Assembly (NCBI RefSeq): GCF_002355595.1
Contig: NZ_AP017422.1
Coordinates: 1,116,001-1,180,000 of the forward strand
Length of the DNA: 64,000 nt
Source: Filimonas lacunae
Lineage (GTDB): Bacteria; Bacteroidota; Bacteroidia; Chitinophagales; Chitinophagaceae
Direction of reading: 5' to 3'
The notes beneath the pieces were generated by a model. It saw only the letters and a list, made by a program, of their open reading frames with translations, was not told the origin of the DNA and did no database searches. This document shows positions 27,746-35,769 of the stretch, piece by piece. Position numbers and translations under genes: made by a program. The stretch's first letter is position 1. Each line of letters begins with the position of its first letter.

Positions 27746-28702
27746 TTAAACGACCGCTGAATATTTCTTCGGCTTCACTCCAAAGTGTTGCTCAAACACC
27801 CTGGCAAAATGGCTAAGGTTGGTAAAGCCTAGCTGATAGCCCACCTCAGACACCGTAAGCCTTTGCTCTCTTAATAACTGGGCGGCTTTCTGCATACGTC
27901 CAGCCTGGTAATATTCAAAAACACCTTTACCAAAAGTTTGCCTGAACAGCTTGCGTAATTTGGGTTCGCTCATACCCGCTTCCTGTGCCAGCGAGGCGAT
28001 ATGGGGTGGTTCGTCCATGTGTGATTGTAAATGCAATTTAATAGCGTAAATGGCCTTGATGTCTTGCATGTGCATTGCACTTACAGGCAACGCTTCACGT
28101 TGCATCAATATTGCTATAATATGGCACAGCAGCTCTTCACATTTCAGTTTGTAAAAATGGCTTTCGAGGCTTTCCGGCACAGGTGGGTGCAGCATTTCAC
28201 CGGCTGTGTGTATGATGGCTGAAGAGAGACTTGTTTCCAATATAAAGTTATCCTTCGCTTCCAGAACACTGGCTACTACCGGGTGCTGGATATGTCCAAA
28301 GAGTTGATTCAGGTATTGGCGGGAGATAGCTATGGTTACACTTCCAAACATAGTATGGGAAGGCATATTGATAACGGAGGATACGGTTTGCCTGCAAATT
28401 AATACGTAGGACTGCTCTGATGATAGTGGTTCGTCAGGGTGTGTGAGTGAGGGAAAAATGCCGCTTAGCTGTATGGCTATATATTCCTGCTCTTCTATGT
28501 ATTCTCTTGTCCATTCAATGAATATATCTTCTTTCAGATGATAATAGCGGATCATCATACGCAGGTCGTCTCCCCATGAAAAACCTGTCATATAACCTGC
28601 GCCTTTGTTTTTAGGGATATGTACAAAACGTCCGCGGATAGTGGCGCCGATAGCCCTGGCGAAATCCCGCATAATGCCCGGTCCTTTAACGGTTATTTTC
28701 AT
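27746..28702 (-). CDS. AraC-family transcriptional regulator
   Basis: This 318-residue protein has an N-terminal sensing region (about 1-200) and a C-terminal AraC HTH (about 220-318; HIASLAQEAGMSEPKLRKLF, LTVSEVGYQLGFTNLSHFARVF, GVKPKKY). The PKKY end and the FGKGVFEYYQ linker resemble ferric-siderophore or multidrug-type AraC proteins, but the ligand is not clear. It is divergent from the FAD monooxygenase, with 79 bp between start codons, a layout that often means the regulator controls the neighbour. Confidence 0.92.
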   Translation of the reverse strand: MKITVKGPGIMRDFARAIGATIRGRFVHIPKNKGAGYMTGFSWGDDLRMMIRYYHLKEDIFIEWTREYIEEQEYIAIQLSGIFPSLTHPDEPLSSEQSYVLICRQTVSSVINMPSHTMFGSVTIAISRQYLNQLFGHIQHPVVASVLEAKDNFILETSLSSAIIHTAGEMLHPPVPESLESHFYKLKCEELLCHIIAILMQREALPVSAMHMQDIKAIYAIKLHLQSHMDEPPHIASLAQEAGMSEPKLRKLFRQTFGKGVFEYYQAGRMQKAAQLLREQRLTVSEVGYQLGFTNLSHFARVFEQHFGVKPKKYSAVV

Positions 28703-28781
28703 TTACGACTGTTTTTTGACTAAGGAGGACTATTTTAATCGTAAAGGTATATGGAATTTTGTGTCACTAAGCAATCATAGA

Positions 28782-29954
28782 ATGAATACAATAAATAGGT
28801 TACTAGTCAATAAACAGGTGGCCATCATTGGTGGTGGCCCGGCAGGATTAACATTAGGCAGGCTTTTACAACGCCAGGGTGTGCAGGTAAAAGTATATGA
28901 AAGGGATGTGAACCGCTATGTACGCCAGCAAGGTTCTACACTGGATTTGCATTACGATACAGGCTTGAAAGCGATGGAAGCAGCAGGCCTGATGGAGGAG
29001 TTTAAGAAACTGTATCGTCCCGGTGCGGACAAATCCGTGATAGTAGATAGCCAGATGCAGGTGTTACTGAGTGGTGAGGAGGAGAATAGAACCTTTGGTG
29101 ATCCGCTTTTTCGCCCGGAGATAGATCGTGGCCCCTTGCGTGATATGCTGATAGCTGCCTTGCCTGAAGAGAGCATCGTTTGGGATGCCAGGTTTGTTGA
29201 AATGGCTCCCTCCGGAGAAGGATGGAATTTACAGTTTGAAAATGGTATCAGTGTCTATGCTGACCTTGTGATTGCCGCAGATGGTGCTAATTCTAAAGTG
29301 AGGAAGTATATCACAACCATTCCTCCGGTATATTCAGGTGTAACAGACCTGGAAGGATACATTGAAAACGCCGCTGTGAATGCGCCAAGGTTATGGCAGC
29401 TGGTAAACGGTGGCAGCCTGTTTGCGTTAGGTGGTGGTAAAACCGTGAAGTTTATAACCAAAGGCGATGGTACACTACTCTTTTTAATTGGATGGAAAGC
29501 GCCGGAGAACTGGCTGGAACAATCAGGTTTGGATGTAACAGATAAACAAGCTGTAGCTGCCTGGTTTGCAAAAGAGTTTGCGGATTGGAGTCCGGAATGG
29601 AGCGAGCTTTTTGCTTCTGATGCGCTTACTATTGCTCCCCGTCCCTGGTATCATTTTCCTGTGAATCAGCATTGGCCATCGCTTCCCAATCTTACTATCA
29701 TAGGGGACGCAGCCCATAGGGTGCCTGCTTATGGTGGGGAAGGCGCTAACCAGGCGCTTGCCGATACGGTGGATTTATACGAGTCGCTCTGTGTTGAGAA
29801 GCACGATACCATGCAGCAAGCCATAGCGGGGTATGAGGCAAAGATGTTGCAACGTATGGCGGTTATCACGGAGGAAATATTAGAGACTACGACAGGAATG
29901 CATTCGGATGATAATCTGCAGTATTTGTTAGCGCTTTTTGCCGGGGTAAAGTGA
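28782..29954 (+). CDS. FAD-dependent monooxygenase (TetX-like group)
   Basis: ATG 28782 was chosen over the longer frame, which would overlap the divergent AraC gene. The 390-residue protein has an FAD-binding Rossmann motif (VAIIGGGPAGLTLGRLLQ, about 12-29), an arginine-containing DIRGPLR-like motif (EIDRGPLRDMLI) and a second FAD motif (IIGDAAHRVPAYGGEGANQA). These are hallmarks of class A flavoprotein hydroxylases such as TetX. TetX oxidises tetracyclines, but relatives act on many aromatics, so resistance is not claimed. The divergent AraC gene probably regulates it. Confidence 0.9.
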   Translation: MNTINRLLVNKQVAIIGGGPAGLTLGRLLQRQGVQVKVYERDVNRYVRQQGSTLDLHYDTGLKAMEAAGLMEEFKKLYRPGADKSVIVDSQMQVLLSGEEENRTFGDPLFRPEIDRGPLRDMLIAALPEESIVWDARFVEMAPSGEGWNLQFENGISVYADLVIAADGANSKVRKYITTIPPVYSGVTDLEGYIENAAVNAPRLWQLVNGGSLFALGGGKTVKFITKGDGTLLFLIGWKAPENWLEQSGLDVTDKQAVAAWFAKEFADWSPEWSELFASDALTIAPRPWYHFPVNQHWPSLPNLTIIGDAAHRVPAYGGEGANQALADTVDLYESLCVEKHDTMQQAIAGYEAKMLQRMAVITEEILETTTGMHSDDNLQYLLALFAGVK

Positions 29955-30006
29955 TAGCTGGTTCGTTTCCAAATTTGCTCTAATTTGGTACCAACAAACT
30001 TACCAT

Positions 30007-30639
30007 ATGGATATCGAGATTGTATTCCGTTTTTTGCTGGCTGCCCTGTGGGGTGGTTTAGTGGGAGCGGAAAGAGAGTACCGCAGCAAGTCGGCGGGGT
30101 TTAGAACCATGATTATGATTTCGATGGGTTCCTGCTTTTTTACCATCATGTCTATGGGAATTGGTGGGGTTAGCAATCCTGACAGGATAGCGGCCAATAT
30201 TGTTACGGGTATTGGCTTTCTGGGGGCAGGTGTTATTTTCAAAGAAAGCAACAACAGGGTGCAGGGTATTACTACTGCCGCCACCATCTGGTCGGTAGCG
30301 GCTGTGGGTATGGGCATTGGTGGCGGGTATTACCTGGCTGCGGGAGCTGCCAGCCTGCTGATATTGGCGGTGTTGGCTGTACTGCATTCCTGGGAAACGT
30401 TGATTGATAAATTGAACCAGGCTAAAACCTATTCTTTAAAATGCAGCTATAGCCCGGAGGCACTGGATTATTTTGAGCGGATTATCCACGCAGGTCAGGT
30501 ACGCTTTAAGCTGATCAAGCAAACGAAGGAAGGAGATTGTTTGTGGCTGGTATGGCATGTAGAAGGGCATGAGCGGCGGCACAGGCAACTGGCGGTTCAA
30601 TTAATGAAAGATGCGCGTGTGCTGCGTTTTGAGCAATAG
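30007..30639 (+). CDS. MgtC/SapB family membrane protein
   Basis: This 210-residue protein has the MgtC hallmark GGLVGAEREYRSKSAGFRT close to the N-terminus and several membrane helices with glycine-rich turns (GIGFLGAGVIF, TAATIWSVAAVGMGIGGGYY). A soluble C-terminal part (about 140-210) may be ACT-like. MgtC proteins are linked to survival at low magnesium and to control of F-type ATPase in other bacteria. It stands alone; no Mg-sensing leader was recognised in the 52 bp upstream. Confidence 0.92.
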   Translation: MDIEIVFRFLLAALWGGLVGAEREYRSKSAGFRTMIMISMGSCFFTIMSMGIGGVSNPDRIAANIVTGIGFLGAGVIFKESNNRVQGITTAATIWSVAAVGMGIGGGYYLAAGAASLLILAVLAVLHSWETLIDKLNQAKTYSLKCSYSPEALDYFERIIHAGQVRFKLIKQTKEGDCLWLVWHVEGHERRHRQLAVQLMKDARVLRFEQ

Positions 30640-30702
30640 CCTATCCTGAAAATAGGTATATTCAGTTTAGTTAATTCAGTGGTATACTAAAAAACTGTAA
30701 AA

Positions 30703-31476
30703 ATGAAATCCGTCCTCACTAAGATAACTCCGCCTGTTTTGATGTTATTGCTGATAGTAATATCTGTTGCTACTTTCTCCAAACGGTTTGCGATGGCTCA
30801 GCCGGTAAAACAGGCGTTGCCGCTGAAGTATATCTATCTCACATTTGACGATGGTCCATTAAATGGCAGTGAGAATATTGATTCGGTAATATTAGCTGAA
30901 AGATTAAAAGTAAGCGTGTTTATTGTGGGGGAGCATGCCGAAAAGAGTAAACAGTTGGGGCAATACTATAAAATGTATGAACAAAACCCTTTTGTAGAAG
31001 CCTATAACCACAGCTTTACCCATGCACATGATAAGTATTCCCTGTTTTACAACAACCCGCAGGGGGTGCTTGCTGATATTCAGAAAAACGAACAGTTACT
31101 GGGCTTGCGGTATAAAATAGTAAGGATGCCCGGTAGAAATATGTGGAGGGTGAATGGACGAAAGAGGGATGATGGCGTTAGCGGAAAAAGCGCTGCTGAT
31201 TTGCTGGCGGCAAATGGGTATAAGTTATATGGCTGGGACCTGGAATGGCAGCACCACGCTTCCAATGGTACACCTGTGGAGTCGGTAGATGCTATAGAGA
31301 AGTCTCTTGTAACTATGTTGGAAAGTGGTAAAACATTTACACCGGGGCATATTGTGCTATTGATACACGATGAAATGTTTCAGAAAAAATGGGAGGAGAG
31401 CGAGCTGAAGCAATTGATTGACCGGTTAAAACAGCATAATAATTACGTGTTTGAACATATCAGGTTTTATCCGTAA
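30703..31476 (+). CDS. Polysaccharide deacetylase (NodB-like) family protein
   Basis: This 257-residue protein has an N-terminal hydrophobic segment (about 8-25), likely a signal or anchor, and a NodB-type core: motif 1 TFDDGP (about 47-52), motif 2 NHSFTHAH (metal-binding histidines), motif 3 RMPGRNMWR, and a late LLIHDE. The aspartates and histidines expected for a metal-dependent deacetylase are present. It should remove acetyl groups from a cell-wall or extracellular glycan; the substrate is unknown. It is single, with no carbohydrate operon around it. Confidence 0.88.
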   Translation: MKSVLTKITPPVLMLLLIVISVATFSKRFAMAQPVKQALPLKYIYLTFDDGPLNGSENIDSVILAERLKVSVFIVGEHAEKSKQLGQYYKMYEQNPFVEAYNHSFTHAHDKYSLFYNNPQGVLADIQKNEQLLGLRYKIVRMPGRNMWRVNGRKRDDGVSGKSAADLLAANGYKLYGWDLEWQHHASNGTPVESVDAIEKSLVTMLESGKTFTPGHIVLLIHDEMFQKKWEESELKQLIDRLKQHNNYVFEHIRFYP

Positions 31477-31493
31477 AAGCTAAACGCTTATAG

Positions 31494-31501
31494 TATTTTT
31501 G
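31494..31501 (+). promoter_or_regulatory. Candidate -7 box (TATTTTTG) of the small AAA ATPase gene
   Basis: TATTTTTG matches TAnnTTTG and lies 26 bases upstream of ATG 31528. No matching TTTG at the expected -33 spacing is obvious. Confidence 0.4.
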
Positions 31502-31527
31502 CCCCGTACCATTGAGTGTATCGCAAT

Positions 31528-32250
31528 ATGTTGATGAACGTTTACGAGCTTACTATCCAGGAGAAAGTAAGTGTGGCTTTTGAAGATCTGTTTTTTAGTG
31601 CCGAAAATAAAGCAGCTTTAGTGCAGGTGTTAAAGGAGCATACCTACCTGAACGAGTTGAAGAAGTATGGCTTGCACATTGACAATAAAATTTTGTTGCA
31701 TGGCCACACGGGTTGTGGTAAAACCACTACGGCAAAAGGCATTGCCACTGCTTTAAAAAAGCAGATCATGATTGTGAACCTGAGTAATGTGGTGTCGGCC
31801 CGCATTGGAGATACTGCCAAAAACTTAAAGGCCTTGTTCGATCAGGCTGCCCGGTTGAAAGCGGTGTTGTTCCTGGATGAATTTGATCTGTTAGGTAAGC
31901 AACGCAGCGATGATGATAAGGATGTGGGCGAAATGCGCAGACTGGTGAACTCCCTGATACAGGAGATGGATTATATGCCGGCCGATTGCCTGTTAATAGC
32001 TGCCACTAACCACTATGAAATGATTGATACGGCCTTACTAAGAAGGTTTCAGCTGAAGATAAAGTACGACTTGCCCAACCGGGAATTGCTGGATGCTTAT
32101 TACGATAAAATACTGGAGCCTTTTCCGGAGCATATGCAGCAGCTGCATAGGAAGTATGACATTTCCTATGCCGAGGTGCGCGATTATATTCATACCGCTA
32201 TGAAAAAAAGGATTATTGAAGAGCTGGAACAGGGTGTTCCTGTAAATTAA
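31528..32250 (+). CDS. Stand-alone AAA-family ATPase
   Basis: Start at ATG 31528 (an in-frame GTG lies at 31516), giving 240 residues. It is a single AAA module: Walker A GHTGCGKTT (about 59-67), Walker B AVLFLDEFD, sensor 1 IAATNH and arginines LLRRF. There is no fused protease, zinc or membrane domain. Such short AAA proteins are seen beside toxin-like or protease genes, but here no partner is adjacent. Its stop overlaps the stop of the converging amidotransferase gene by four bases (TTAA). A role in remodelling a protein substrate is inferred. Confidence 0.85.
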   Translation: MLMNVYELTIQEKVSVAFEDLFFSAENKAALVQVLKEHTYLNELKKYGLHIDNKILLHGHTGCGKTTTAKGIATALKKQIMIVNLSNVVSARIGDTAKNLKALFDQAARLKAVLFLDEFDLLGKQRSDDDKDVGEMRRLVNSLIQEMDYMPADCLLIAATNHYEMIDTALLRRFQLKIKYDLPNRELLDAYYDKILEPFPEHMQQLHRKYDISYAEVRDYIHTAMKKRIIEELEQGVPVN

Positions 32251-32987
32251 ACGTCTCCCGATTTTTCATGAATACTTTGATATTCCAGCACTAATTGGTC
32301 CAGGAAGCCGAATAATAATTGGTTCATCTCATTATAGGGGGAGTTGCGAATTTGCTCCGGCTTTTGCACATAGGAATAAGTGCCTGGTGTAGTAAAGTCA
32401 TTGGCAGAATGTGTTATCAGCAACTCCACTAATTCCGGTGTAAATTCCATATGACATTGCAGGCCATATACCAGGTTGCTGAATTCCACTATCTGGCGGG
32501 GGCATCCTTCACTATAAGCTATAACAGTACTATCAGGTGTTAAACCGGGCATATCACTATGCCAGTGACCCGATGCAAAAGTGCTGGGAAAGTGTTGAAA
32601 CTTGCTGTTCTGTTTTCCTGCTTCTGTTAAGCTAACCGGGAATACACCTATTTCTTTTTCGGGGCTATGCTCCACTGTTCCTCCCAATGCTTCTCCAATG
32701 AGTTGAGCGCCAAGGCATACGCCTATTACTGCTTTACCTGCTGCTACATATTGCTGTATGATGTTCATTTCTGCAGCAGCATCAAAATGCGGGCATTCTG
32801 CCTGGGTGGTATGGGGGCTTTGTGGTCCTCCCATTACAATAAGCAGGTCTATAGGTTGGATGGAAGCCGGAAGGGGATCACCTGCATACACACGGGAATA
32901 AGTTACGGTATAGTGGTGTTTGGTAGCCCAGTTTTCGTAAGCGCCGGGTGCTTCAAATAGCTCATGTATAATAAAGTGCAGGTGCAT
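32247..32987 (-). CDS. Class I glutamine amidotransferase-like protein
   Basis: This 246-residue protein has the class I GATase fold: LLIVMGGPQSPH, the nucleophile GVCLGAQ (Cys 91), and the late histidine-glutamate pair in QCHMEFTPE. Length and motifs resemble stand-alone GMP-synthase-like amidotransferases, which may release ammonia from glutamine or hydrolyse gamma-glutamyl compounds. There is no synthase domain or biosynthetic neighbour. The gene converges on the AAA ATPase gene, and the two stop codons overlap. Confidence 0.9.
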   Translation of the reverse strand: MHLHFIIHELFEAPGAYENWATKHHYTVTYSRVYAGDPLPASIQPIDLLIVMGGPQSPHTTQAECPHFDAAAEMNIIQQYVAAGKAVIGVCLGAQLIGEALGGTVEHSPEKEIGVFPVSLTEAGKQNSKFQHFPSTFASGHWHSDMPGLTPDSTVIAYSEGCPRQIVEFSNLVYGLQCHMEFTPELVELLITHSANDFTTPGTYSYVQKPEQIRNSPYNEMNQLLFGFLDQLVLEYQSIHEKSGDV

Positions 32988-33119
32988 GTGATCGTGTTGT
33001 ATCCTGCAAATTAGGTATATACGGTTGTTTTCGGGTTTTTAAATGCAATACAGCCGTAGGCTTTTTGGCATTGGTTTCCGGGAAGCTGCAAAGCCGCAAC
33101 GTTGTTCAGGGCTTTATTA

Positions 33120-33797
33120 TTACAACGTATGTTGATATACCGCAAACAGCTTCCAGAAAGTCATAGGGTGCTTAAACTGAAAGCGCAGGGCTTTAAAGTC
33201 GTTCAGCACCAGGTCAATCTGTGTTTGTTGTATTTCGTAGCGGCCCAGTATCATTTCTTTTTCCCCGGTGTACAGGCCGGTTTTGTGCTGGCACAAGTGT
33301 ACGTTTTGCTGGGTCACTTCTTCAAAAACCAATACATCATTCATCTGGTAGTGGGGCAGGGAGGAATGATGCGGGATATTGTTGTTAAAAGTAAGAGCAA
33401 CGAGGTTGCTGTTGTGGGGTTCGGGCAGCACCAGCCGGGGAAAAGCGCCCCAGTCATTAAAAGCCAGTTCCTGGTGGCTGCATTTCAGGTAAATATTGTC
33501 GTTGATAAAAGGAACCTCGCGTAACTGTAGTTTAATAATGTGGTTTTTCTCTTCAATGAGCTTGTCGCCATTAAACTTCAGAATTTCGTTGATGGTGATA
33601 TTGCCAGTGATAAAATGATCCAGCGGAATGCAAAAATAATTGGCAATTCGGATGACGGTTTCTATGCGCGGTTCGGCCCTGTTTTCCTCGTAAGAAGAAA
33701 TGTTGCCGCGCGTTAACTCAAATAAGTCAGCAAAAGCCTGCTGGCTTAAGCCTTTTGTAGTACGCACCTTTTTAATATTGGCTCCTATCTTGGTCAT
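33120..33797 (-). CDS. XRE-family transcriptional regulator, divergent from the PspA/flotillin operon
   Basis: ATG 33797 was taken as start (225 residues); GTG 33800 is just before it. The N-terminal HTH (about 5-60) reads IGANIKKVRTTKGLSQQAFA, ELTRGNISSYEENRAEPR. The rest (about 75-225) is a beta-rich domain (DVLVFEEV, IILGRY-like strand) that might have an S24/LexA-like fold, though I see no clear Ser-Lys pair; this is tentative. It is divergent from the YbjN-like gene with 97 bp between, and that gap holds repeated TGCAATTA-type elements, so it likely controls both itself and the stress operon. Confidence 0.85.
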   Translation of the reverse strand: MTKIGANIKKVRTTKGLSQQAFADLFELTRGNISSYEENRAEPRIETVIRIANYFCIPLDHFITGNITINEILKFNGDKLIEEKNHIIKLQLREVPFINDNIYLKCSHQELAFNDWGAFPRLVLPEPHNSNLVALTFNNNIPHHSSLPHYQMNDVLVFEEVTQQNVHLCQHKTGLYTGEKEMILGRYEIQQTQIDLVLNDFKALRFQFKHPMTFWKLFAVYQHTL

Positions 33798-33800
33798 CAC

Positions 33801-33859
33801 TGCAAATATAACTGCAATTATTTTTATCTGAGTTGCTATTTATTTTTGCAATTATTGCA
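33801..33859. promoter_or_regulatory. Probable XRE operator region with TGCAAWTA repeats
   Basis: TGCAAATA (33801-33808), TGCAATTA (33813-33820) and a 13-bp palindrome TGCAATTATTGCA (33847-33859) sit between the divergent XRE and YbjN-like genes. The palindrome overlaps the candidate -7 box at 33841-33848. The first two copies overlap a minus-strand TATATTTG (33803-33810) in front of the XRE gene. Confidence 0.5.
33841..33848 (+). promoter_or_regulatory. Candidate -7 box (TATTTTTG) of the YbjN/PspA/flotillin operon
   Basis: TATTTTTG matches TAnnTTTG, 46 bases before the YbjN-like ATG, and overlaps the TGCAATTATTGCA palindrome. No exact TTTG at -33. Confidence 0.45.
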
Positions 33860-33894
33860 GCTGTTTTGTACGTTTGTTAAGAGAATAAAAAGTA

Positions 33895-34293
33895 ATGCAG
33901 CAGAATTTTATTGATACCATAGAAGCGTTTGCGTCCCGGCTGCAGTGTAAAATTGTGTATAAGGATGAGCAGAACGGGATACTGAAAATTGATAACCAGG
34001 CAGATGGCATTCATAATTTAATACTGGGCATTGCCCCGCCTATATTGATTATGGAGCAGTTCCTGTTTTCTTTTAAGGCAGACCATATGGAGATGTTTAA
34101 AAAGCTGCTGCAAAAAAACAGGGACACCATACATGGCGCCTTTGTAATCAACGAAGAGGGGAATAAGGTGTTGTTCCGCTATACCATGCAGCTGGAGAAC
34201 ATTGATTTTAACGAGTTTGAAGGGGCTATTAATTCATTGGGACTGTTGCTGAGCGAATATGCGCAGCACATCATTGATTTTTCAAAATTGTAA
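33895..34293 (+). CDS. YbjN-like protein, first gene of the PspA/flotillin operon
   Basis: This 132-residue soluble protein resembles YbjN / type III-chaperone-like folds: helix, antiparallel sheet (KIVYKDEQNGILKIDNQ, LILGIAPPILIMEQFLF), helix, sheet (GAFVINEEGNKVLFRYTMQL) and a C-terminal helix. No catalytic motif. It is 13 bp upstream of pspA, and YbjN-type proteins are thought to act as adaptors. In this setting it may regulate or chaperone the membrane proteins downstream (inference). Family call is moderately sure. Confidence 0.75.
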   Translation: MQQNFIDTIEAFASRLQCKIVYKDEQNGILKIDNQADGIHNLILGIAPPILIMEQFLFSFKADHMEMFKKLLQKNRDTIHGAFVINEEGNKVLFRYTMQLENIDFNEFEGAINSLGLLLSEYAQHIIDFSKL

Positions 34294-34306
34294 ACCCGGT
34301 TCAGCT

Positions 34307-35020
34307 ATGAATATTTTCAAAAGACTTTTCAGAATTGGCCAGGCTGAGATACATGCCGCAGTGGAAAAAATGGAAGACCCCATTAAAATGACGGAGCAGG
34401 GGTTGCGTGAATTGCGGAAAGACCTGGCGGATGCCACAGAGGCTTATGCCAGTGTGCGTGCATTGGCCATACGTACCGAAAACGAGCAGGCAGCGTGCGA
34501 AAAAGAATCGCTGGGCTATGCCGAAAAAGCAGTGCTGGTGATGCAAAAAGCCCAGACGGGGCAGGTAGATATTGTAAAAGCCGAGCAACTGGCCCGCGAG
34601 GCGCTTTCGCTCAGACGTAAATATTATGCCGAGTCGGAAGAGCTGGGCGTGCAGGTGTTGGCGTTGCAAAACTCCTCGCAGGAAATGCTGCGCAACACCG
34701 AGGTGCTGAAAGAGAACCTGGAAAAATGGGAGAAAGAGCTGCGCACCTTAAAAATGCGCGTAAAAGTGAGCACGGCTACCCAGCAGGTGAACAAGCAACT
34801 GGCGCAGCTGGATACCAATGGTACTATTGCTATGCTGGAACGCATGCGGGCCAAAGTGGAAGACCAGGAAGCCTTATCTATGGCCTATGGCGAAATTGCA
34901 CACAGTAAAAACAGTTTGCAAAGCGAATTAAATAATATCTTGAAGGACGATTCTTTTTCTATTGAAAAGGATCTGAAAGCGATTAAAGAAAAGCTTGGTA
35001 TTAATGACAACCCATCCTAA
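34307..35020 (+). CDS. pspA: PspA/IM30 family membrane-stress protein
   Basis: Start at ATG 34307 (237 residues); an upstream in-frame start would overlap the YbjN-like gene. The protein begins with an amphipathic segment (MNIFKRLFRIGQAEIHAAVE) and the family core EDPIKMTEQGLRELRKDL, then long coiled-coil helices (about 30-190) and a short C-terminal helix (KAIKEKLGIND). PspA/IM30 proteins bind and remodel the inner membrane under envelope stress. PspF is absent, so regulation probably comes from the XRE gene. The next gene starts 3 bp after the stop. Confidence 0.92.
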   Translation: MNIFKRLFRIGQAEIHAAVEKMEDPIKMTEQGLRELRKDLADATEAYASVRALAIRTENEQAACEKESLGYAEKAVLVMQKAQTGQVDIVKAEQLAREALSLRRKYYAESEELGVQVLALQNSSQEMLRNTEVLKENLEKWEKELRTLKMRVKVSTATQQVNKQLAQLDTNGTIAMLERMRAKVEDQEALSMAYGEIAHSKNSLQSELNNILKDDSFSIEKDLKAIKEKLGINDNPS

Positions 35021-35023
35021 ACT

Positions 35024-35701
35024 ATGTCTGAATTGGTAGAACTGCTGTTTCATCCCTTAAGTAACGCTATTATGACGGTGCTCACCGGCATAACAGCAGT
35101 GTATTGGGTGTTTACGTTTATGGCCCATGGTCTTTTTGGCGATCATGATGTGGAGGCCGATTTACATACGCATGGGGCCGACCTGGATACCGATACGGAT
35201 ACAGATGTGCATGAGCCGGATGGCGGATCGTTTTTTCATGACCTGCTGGATTTTGTGAACGTGGGAAAAATGCCTTTTATGGTAGTGTATTCTACCTTTA
35301 AGTTCATTGCCTGGATTATCACGCTGGTTTCCTCTTTATTGCTGGGTTTGGCCAGCTGGGGGTGGAAGTCGGTTTTTATATTACTGCCGGTGCTGGTGGT
35401 GGCGTTTATCCTTACCCGGTTTGCCACTAAGCCACTGGTAAAACTGTACAACCTGATGGGGTATAACGGTGAAGAAGGATATGATTTAATGGGGCGCACG
35501 GCTAAAATGCGTTCTACCATACAGGGCAGCACGATTGGTGCGGCAGAGTTGTATGTAAAAAGCGACCTGATACGCGTGATGGTTAAAAGCAAAACAGGCG
35601 AACCGATTGCTTTTAATGCAGAGGTTACGCTGGCAGGTGAATCGGAGGATAAAAAATATTACCTGGTAATACCTGAAATCACTTTAAACAACATAGTGTA
35701 G
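35024..35701 (+). CDS. YqiJ-like membrane protein with OB-fold end, flotillin partner
   Basis: This 225-residue protein has an N-terminal helix (AIMTVLTGITAVYWVFTFM), an acidic and histidine-rich loop of alternating Asp and Thr (about 42-65), two more helices (about 84-105 and 112-130), and a C-terminal beta-rich domain (about 145-225; DLMGRTAKMRSTI, GAAELYVKSDLIRVMVKS) of NfeD/OB type. In E. coli, YqiJ is encoded next to the flotillin YqiK, and NfeD-like proteins accompany flotillins widely. The flotillin follows 68 bp downstream after a hairpin. The Asp/His loop might bind metal (inference). Confidence 0.8.
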   Translation: MSELVELLFHPLSNAIMTVLTGITAVYWVFTFMAHGLFGDHDVEADLHTHGADLDTDTDTDVHEPDGGSFFHDLLDFVNVGKMPFMVVYSTFKFIAWIITLVSSLLLGLASWGWKSVFILLPVLVVAFILTRFATKPLVKLYNLMGYNGEEGYDLMGRTAKMRSTIQGSTIGAAELYVKSDLIRVMVKSKTGEPIAFNAEVTLAGESEDKKYYLVIPEITLNNIV

Positions 35702-35736
35702 CAATATCGTATTGCTACTTACACACACACACACAA
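35698..35736 (+). promoter_or_regulatory. Hairpin plus AC-dinucleotide run in front of the flotillin gene
   Basis: A perfect 9-bp stem (35698-35706 with 35710-35718, loop TCG) overlaps the YqiJ-like stop codon. It has no T-run; instead an (AC)7-8 repeat follows (35721-35736). This is not a classic terminator and might act as an RNA stabiliser or processing site that sets flotillin levels. Confidence 0.45.
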
Positions 35737-35769
35737 CTATTTTCATTAAACCTTAAACTCAACAACACA

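Noticed and set aside
28605-28781. N-terminal extension of the FAD monooxygenase
   Set aside because: It would overlap the divergent AraC gene, and the Rossmann motif is correctly placed from ATG 28782.
28782-29954. Tetracycline-resistance enzyme
   Set aside because: Only the general flavoprotein hydroxylase motifs are seen; substrate cannot be derived from them.
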